A stretch of DNA of 64,000 nucleotides, from contig NZ_KV440949.1 of assembly GCF_001636315.1 (NCBI RefSeq), positions 3,652,973-3,716,972 of the forward strand, written 5' to 3'. Position 1 is the first letter of the stretch. Every line of letters begins with the position of its first letter. A program made the position numbers and the translations under genes. The notes beneath the pieces were generated by a model that did no database searches, was not told the DNA's origin, and saw only the letters and a list, made by a program, of their open reading frames with translations. This document shows positions 60,857 to 64,000 of this stretch, piece by piece. The stretch is from Neobacillus mesonae. GTDB lineage: Bacteria; Bacillota; Bacilli; Bacillales; Cytobacillaceae.

Positions 60857-61783
60857 TTAAACCGATAAAATCCACTCAGCAATATCATTAATCACTTGTT
60901 GATCCACATGCTGCGGAACCTTATATTCCTTTTTCGCTTTAAGAATCTTCCCATAAACAGAAGGCATAAACAAATGGTTCAAGTTCGGATAAAGTTTATA
61001 TGTTACATTCTGATTATCACCTAATAATTGTTTGTAACCCTCAAAGTCTTTTTCTATTGTTGCTTGGAAATCTTTTTCTCCTTGCAAAATGAAAACTGGT
61101 TTTTCCAACTCTTGTAGATAATTAGCTGATGGATGTTCGCCCATTTCTTTCAAGTAGTACGCTCTGACGTATTTCCCCAAAACCTTCGTTGATTTTGCTT
61201 CCTCGTCGTTTAAGTTATAGATGTTGTCAAACTTGGATGATAGGGAGGCTATTTGTTTCTTGGCAATCAATTTCAAAAAAGGATTCAACGAGTTTAACAC
61301 TTCGTCGTTTTGACTCATCATGATTTCTTCTAATTTACGCGGAGAACCGGCCATAATAATGATCCCGGCAAAATTCCCGCCTTCTGCGTCAATGCGGGGA
61401 GCCAGCATTCCTCCCATACTATGACCAATGATAAAGATTTTGTTTGGATCAATGCGGGAATCTTGGCGTAAGAAATCAGCAGCAAGGATGGCATCCTCAA
61501 TCGTCTCTTCTTTGACTGATAATCCCGTATCGTTTTTCATTTCTTTACCGTATACGAAGGTTCTCTTATCATAACGCAGTACGGCAATACCTTTTTCCGT
61601 CAAACCATCCGCAATGTCTTTAAAAGGGCGATTATCTCCGTTTTTTTCGTCCATATCACTTGGGCCAGAGCCGTGGACTAAAATAACTGAAGGGACCAAC
61701 CCATTTATTTTATTAGGAATGGTCAATATTCCGTTTAGTGGATATTTTGTTTCGGTACCTATCACAATCTTTTCATCAGCCAT
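60857..61783 (-). CDS. Alpha/beta hydrolase (dienelactone-hydrolase/S9-like)
   Basis: 308 residues, ATG 14 bp after AAGGAGG. PSVILVHGSGPSDMDEKNGD is the oxyanion region; the nucleophile elbow is FIIGHSMGGMLAPRI; the acid region is PVFILQGEKDFQATIEKD; the histidine is in LNHLFMPS. The internal layout RPFKDIADGLTEKGIAVLRYDKRT is typical for cytoplasmic esterases of this type. Transcribed after, but 44 bp from, the ABC permease gene; it may belong to the same operon. Confidence 0.82.
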   Translation of the reverse strand: MADEKIVIGTETKYPLNGILTIPNKINGLVPSVILVHGSGPSDMDEKNGDNRPFKDIADGLTEKGIAVLRYDKRTFVYGKEMKNDTGLSVKEETIEDAILAADFLRQDSRIDPNKIFIIGHSMGGMLAPRIDAEGGNFAGIIIMAGSPRKLEEIMMSQNDEVLNSLNPFLKLIAKKQIASLSSKFDNIYNLNDEEAKSTKVLGKYVRAYYLKEMGEHPSANYLQELEKPVFILQGEKDFQATIEKDFEGYKQLLGDNQNVTYKLYPNLNHLFMPSVYGKILKAKKEYKVPQHVDQQVINDIAEWILSV

Positions 61784-61827
61784 TGTATGTTCCTCCTTGA
61801 ATTGAAAGCCAATTAGATAAACAATAC

Positions 61828-62616
61828 CTATTCATTACTATATTTCTTTTTAGAAATCCATTTATTTGCAGCCATTAAGGTTAGAGCAGATAACAATATA
61901 GTGGATATTAAACCCCATATAACGTCAGGATTGACTGTTCCTAAAACGAGGATGTCCATGCCGTATTTACTCATGCTTGCTGGATTTATCCTGTCTATGA
62001 CGGGACTTAAACCAACTATAACTCTGCAAACAAGTAAAAAAACAATGGAAATTAACGCAATTATTCCCTGACTATTGAAAATCGTGCTAATCATCGTTGT
62101 AAACGAAACAATAAACAAAACCCACAACAGATAAAACAGTAAAGCGGCTAAGAAATCAATAAAATGAATACTAGTAAATAATAAATAAACATATAGATAG
62201 GAAACCAGGTATCCTATCGTTACACTAAAAGTGACGAACAGATAGTTTGAAATGATTTTTCCGTAAATATATGAACTTACCTTAACGGGTCTTGTAAGAA
62301 TAAAAGCTAGCATTCCATTTGCTTTGTCAGACTGGATAATCCCCATGATCGAAACGATAATGATCATTATTCCAAGTTGATCAAATTGAGACCCTAATGT
62401 ACTAGCGAGTACCTCGCCGCCATTTTGGGCCGCCATACTTGGATCAATCGTAATACCTTGCCCTCCGCCAACTGCTTTTAATATGTCAGGTAAATAATAT
62501 GTGACAACCGGTTGAGTAATCCCCAAAAAAATAAATACAAGCGGCAGCCAAATAATTTTATATTCGCGTACCATTTGAGCAACTTCCTTTTTTGCTAATA
62601 CAATAAAAGTGCTCAT
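61828..62616 (-). CDS. yxlG: ABC-2 type permease (YxlG-like)
   Basis: 262-residue permease with six helices, starting MSTFIVLAKKEVAQMVREYKIIWLPLVFIFLGITQPVVTYYLP, the usual ABC-2/YxlG opening. Its ATG overlaps the ATPase stop by 4 bp (ATGA-type), so the two are translationally coupled. An extracellular loop of about 45 residues follows the first helix. The order PLDc_N protein, ATPase, permease is that of yxlE-yxlF-yxlG in the B. subtilis sigY operon. Substrate unknown. Confidence 0.82.
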   Translation of the reverse strand: MSTFIVLAKKEVAQMVREYKIIWLPLVFIFLGITQPVVTYYLPDILKAVGGGQGITIDPSMAAQNGGEVLASTLGSQFDQLGIMIIIVSIMGIIQSDKANGMLAFILTRPVKVSSYIYGKIISNYLFVTFSVTIGYLVSYLYVYLLFTSIHFIDFLAALLFYLLWVLFIVSFTTMISTIFNSQGIIALISIVFLLVCRVIVGLSPVIDRINPASMSKYGMDILVLGTVNPDVIWGLISTILLSALTLMAANKWISKKKYSNE

Positions 62617-63518
62617 TCCTCCACCACCAATTTTAAGAATATCTCTTCCAGTGTATCGTTATTAATTTCGAACCTTACAATATCAACATTATGGTCTAAA
62701 GCACTTGCCAGCAGCATATTTTTGTTCATTTTTAAATTTTCTACTTCTATTTTTATATTTTTTCCAAGTACCTCAATACCTTTTACATAGGTTAAGTTTT
62801 TAACAAAGTCAATCCATTTTTGACTTTTTTCGGCCATTTCAATACTAATCCTATTTCCACTATTCTTATTTAGAAGTTCTGCCCTCGTTGTATCTTCAAT
62901 CTTTTGTCCATTCTTTATAATGACAAATCTCTCACATATTTCTTCTGCATCCCCTAAAATATGGGTTGATAAAAGAATAGTCGTATCTTTCTTTATTTCT
63001 TTAATGATATTCAATACTTCTCTTCTTCCGATTGGGTCTAATGCTGACACGGGTTCATCCATGACAATTAGAGACGGTTTATGAAGCAATGCTTGGGCAA
63101 TGCCCAGTCTCTGTTTCATGCCGCCCGAAAAAGTTCTAACTTTGGAATTTTCTTCTCCACTTAAACCGACCTTCGCCATAATTTCCGGAATTGCCCTTGT
63201 TAATTCCTCTTTTCGTAACCCTGATAATTGTCCCATAAAAGTTAGCGTTTCTTTAGCAGTCATCCATTGAAAAAAATTCGGGTATTGAGGTAAATAACCT
63301 ATTTCTTTCTTCACTTCGGAAATTTTTTTACCATCTAGTAAAACTACTCCCTGACTCGGATCCATAATATCTGAAATTATCTTTATTAAGGTCGATTTAC
63401 CAGCACCATTAGGTCCAATTAATCCAACACATTGACCCGACTGAATCTCCATTGAAAAATGATCAACAGCCGTTTTCTCCTTAAACTTTTTGGTCACATT
63501 TTTAATTTCTAATTTCAT
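62613..63518 (-). CDS. yxlF: ABC transporter ATP-binding protein (YxlF-like)
   Basis: 301 residues: Walker A GLIGPNGAGKSTLIKI (about 34-49), signature RTFSGGMKQRLGIAQAL, Walker B SLIVMDEPVSALDPIGRR and the switch histidine in ILLSTHIL. The C-terminal 80 residues form the accessory domain of exporters of this class. ATGA overlaps on both sides with its neighbours. Energises the adjacent ABC-2 permease. Confidence 0.87.
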   Translation of the reverse strand: MKLEIKNVTKKFKEKTAVDHFSMEIQSGQCVGLIGPNGAGKSTLIKIISDIMDPSQGVVLLDGKKISEVKKEIGYLPQYPNFFQWMTAKETLTFMGQLSGLRKEELTRAIPEIMAKVGLSGEENSKVRTFSGGMKQRLGIAQALLHKPSLIVMDEPVSALDPIGRREVLNIIKEIKKDTTILLSTHILGDAEEICERFVIIKNGQKIEDTTRAELLNKNSGNRISIEMAEKSQKWIDFVKNLTYVKGIEVLGKNIKIEVENLKMNKNMLLASALDHNVDIVRFEINNDTLEEIFLKLVVEE

Positions 63519-63754
63519 CTTCCGTCCCTATCCTTTCTGCCGATAACAAAATACAGGATTGGACCAATGGTATTAACAAAAATTATGACGAGGGTCCACA
63601 GAAAAACATTTTTTCTAGCTTTTCGATTTCTATATAAATCTATTAATGCGATTAGAAGTAAAATGAGTTCAATGATTAAAATAGGTAAAATTAGTGGCAA
63701 AAAAGACATAATATCTATATCTGATAAATCGTTCACACCATAATGTAATTTCAT
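63515..63754 (-). CDS. yxlE: PLDc_N-domain membrane protein (YxlE-like)
   Basis: About 79 residues, two helices: LPLILPILIIELILLLIALIDL and VFLWTLVIIFVNTIGPILYFVIGR, with the conserved N-terminal phospholipase-D-nuclease-N motif (N-x-x-G-P-I-L-Y-F-x-x-G-R). I start at ATG 63754, 8 bp after GGGGAG; the GTG and ATG at 63763 and 63760 are too near. Its end overlaps the ATPase start. Probably an accessory of the ABC exporter. Confidence 0.78.
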   Translation of the reverse strand: MKLHYGVNDLSDIDIMSFLPLILPILIIELILLLIALIDLYRNRKARKNVFLWTLVIIFVNTIGPILYFVIGRKDRDGR

Positions 63755-63816
63755 ACCCATCACTCCCCAAATTGTTTAAGCCAAAATTAGCAGCTGCGGT
63801 GTTGTAGGATATTTAA

Positions 63817-64000
63817 TTATCCGAGCAGCATAGGAAGACCGACAGCTAGAAGAATTACCACGATAATGAAAACCCATGACAGGGGATGGGCCCAGTTATT
63901 GGTCCAGCCAATCCCAAAGCGTTTTTCTAAAAAGATTGCCGGGTCTTTCGGGTTAAAATAGAACATTCCAAGCTTCCAATAGCGATCGTCGTCTCGGTCG
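63817..64000 (-). CDS. DUF5808-type membrane protein, C-terminus only (runs off window)
   Basis: The visible 60 residues read DRDDDRYWKLGMFYFNPKD and then PAIFLEKRFGIGWTNNWAHP, followed by a final helix WVFIIVVILLAVGLPMLLG. This is the DUF5808 tail usually attached to DUF1648/SdpI-like membrane proteins. The N-terminus lies beyond base 64000. It is 60 bp upstream of the PLDc_N gene on the same strand and probably heads the ABC operon, whose regulator may lie outside the window. Confidence 0.75.
   Translation of the reverse strand, partial: DRDDDRYWKLGMFYFNPKDPAIFLEKRFGIGWTNNWAHPLSWVFIIVVILLAVGLPMLLG

Overview
The window looks like chromosomal DNA from an AT-rich, endospore-forming Bacillaceae member (Bacillus/Neobacillus-like; genus not verified). 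Supporting signs are strong AGGAGG ribosome sites, frequent GTG/TTG starts, U-tailed intrinsic terminators, a CotA-type spore-coat multicopper oxidase, a complete gerA-family germinant-receptor operon and a CwlK-type peptidase. I saw no rRNA, tRNA, transposase, phage gene or CRISPR array.

Layout: 1-7.2 kb holds a partial lactate/2-hydroxyacid dehydrogenase, a methyltransferase, a UPF1-type helicase, a DUF4240 protein and an MFS exporter, with two tandem-repeat arrays between them. 7.3-17.6 kb is a catabolic island: an AbgA-like M20 hydrolase, its co-transcribed regulator, a two-component flavin monooxygenase (HpaB-like oxygenase plus flavin reductase), a stand-alone FAD synthetase, a DUF1028 protein, a carbamoylase-type M20 hydrolase, an amino-acid permease and a RidA-family protein. 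Three of its promoters share a 30-bp operator lying 4-5 bp after the -10 box; a fourth, weaker copy precedes the first gene. The gene set implies uptake and oxidative breakdown of an amide- or N-heterocycle-containing compound, substrate unknown. I consider this the best candidate for an undescribed system.

17.6-36.4 kb is mixed housekeeping and accessory DNA: two unknown proteins, an APH-type kinase, GDPD, an AAA ATPase, an LLM oxidoreductase, a BMP lipoprotein with a clear palindromic operator, a SWIM/SNF2 helicase, acetyltransferases, YggT, VanZ, a duplicated cysteine-rich small protein, PfpI, HAD, a guanylate-kinase paralog and CwlK. 36.4-44.2 kb holds a MATE exporter, cotA with a sigma-K-like promoter, the ger A-B-C operon with a 51-residue fourth gene, and a DUF1801 protein. 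44.3-58.5 kb has a YerD-like glutamate synthase-domain protein, a FUSC exporter, two tandem M20 amidohydrolases preceded by a 34-residue membrane peptide, MOSC, a decayed NUDIX gene, GNAT, an L7/L12-like membrane protein, GlcD, MsrAB, PP2C and an alpha/beta hydrolase. 58.6-64 kb has an SRPBCC protein, a broken RelA/SpoT-like gene with an internal inverted segment, a YjjG-type phosphatase, an esterase and a YxlEFG-like ABC operon.

A second theme crosses the window. Seven intergenic arrays belong to five families with unrelated sequences, yet all repeat every 52 (sometimes 53) bp and each unit contains hairpin arms. Most begin shortly after a stop codon, suggesting transcribed 3'-UTR hairpin arrays. 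A separate 21-bp phased array precedes the VanZ gene.
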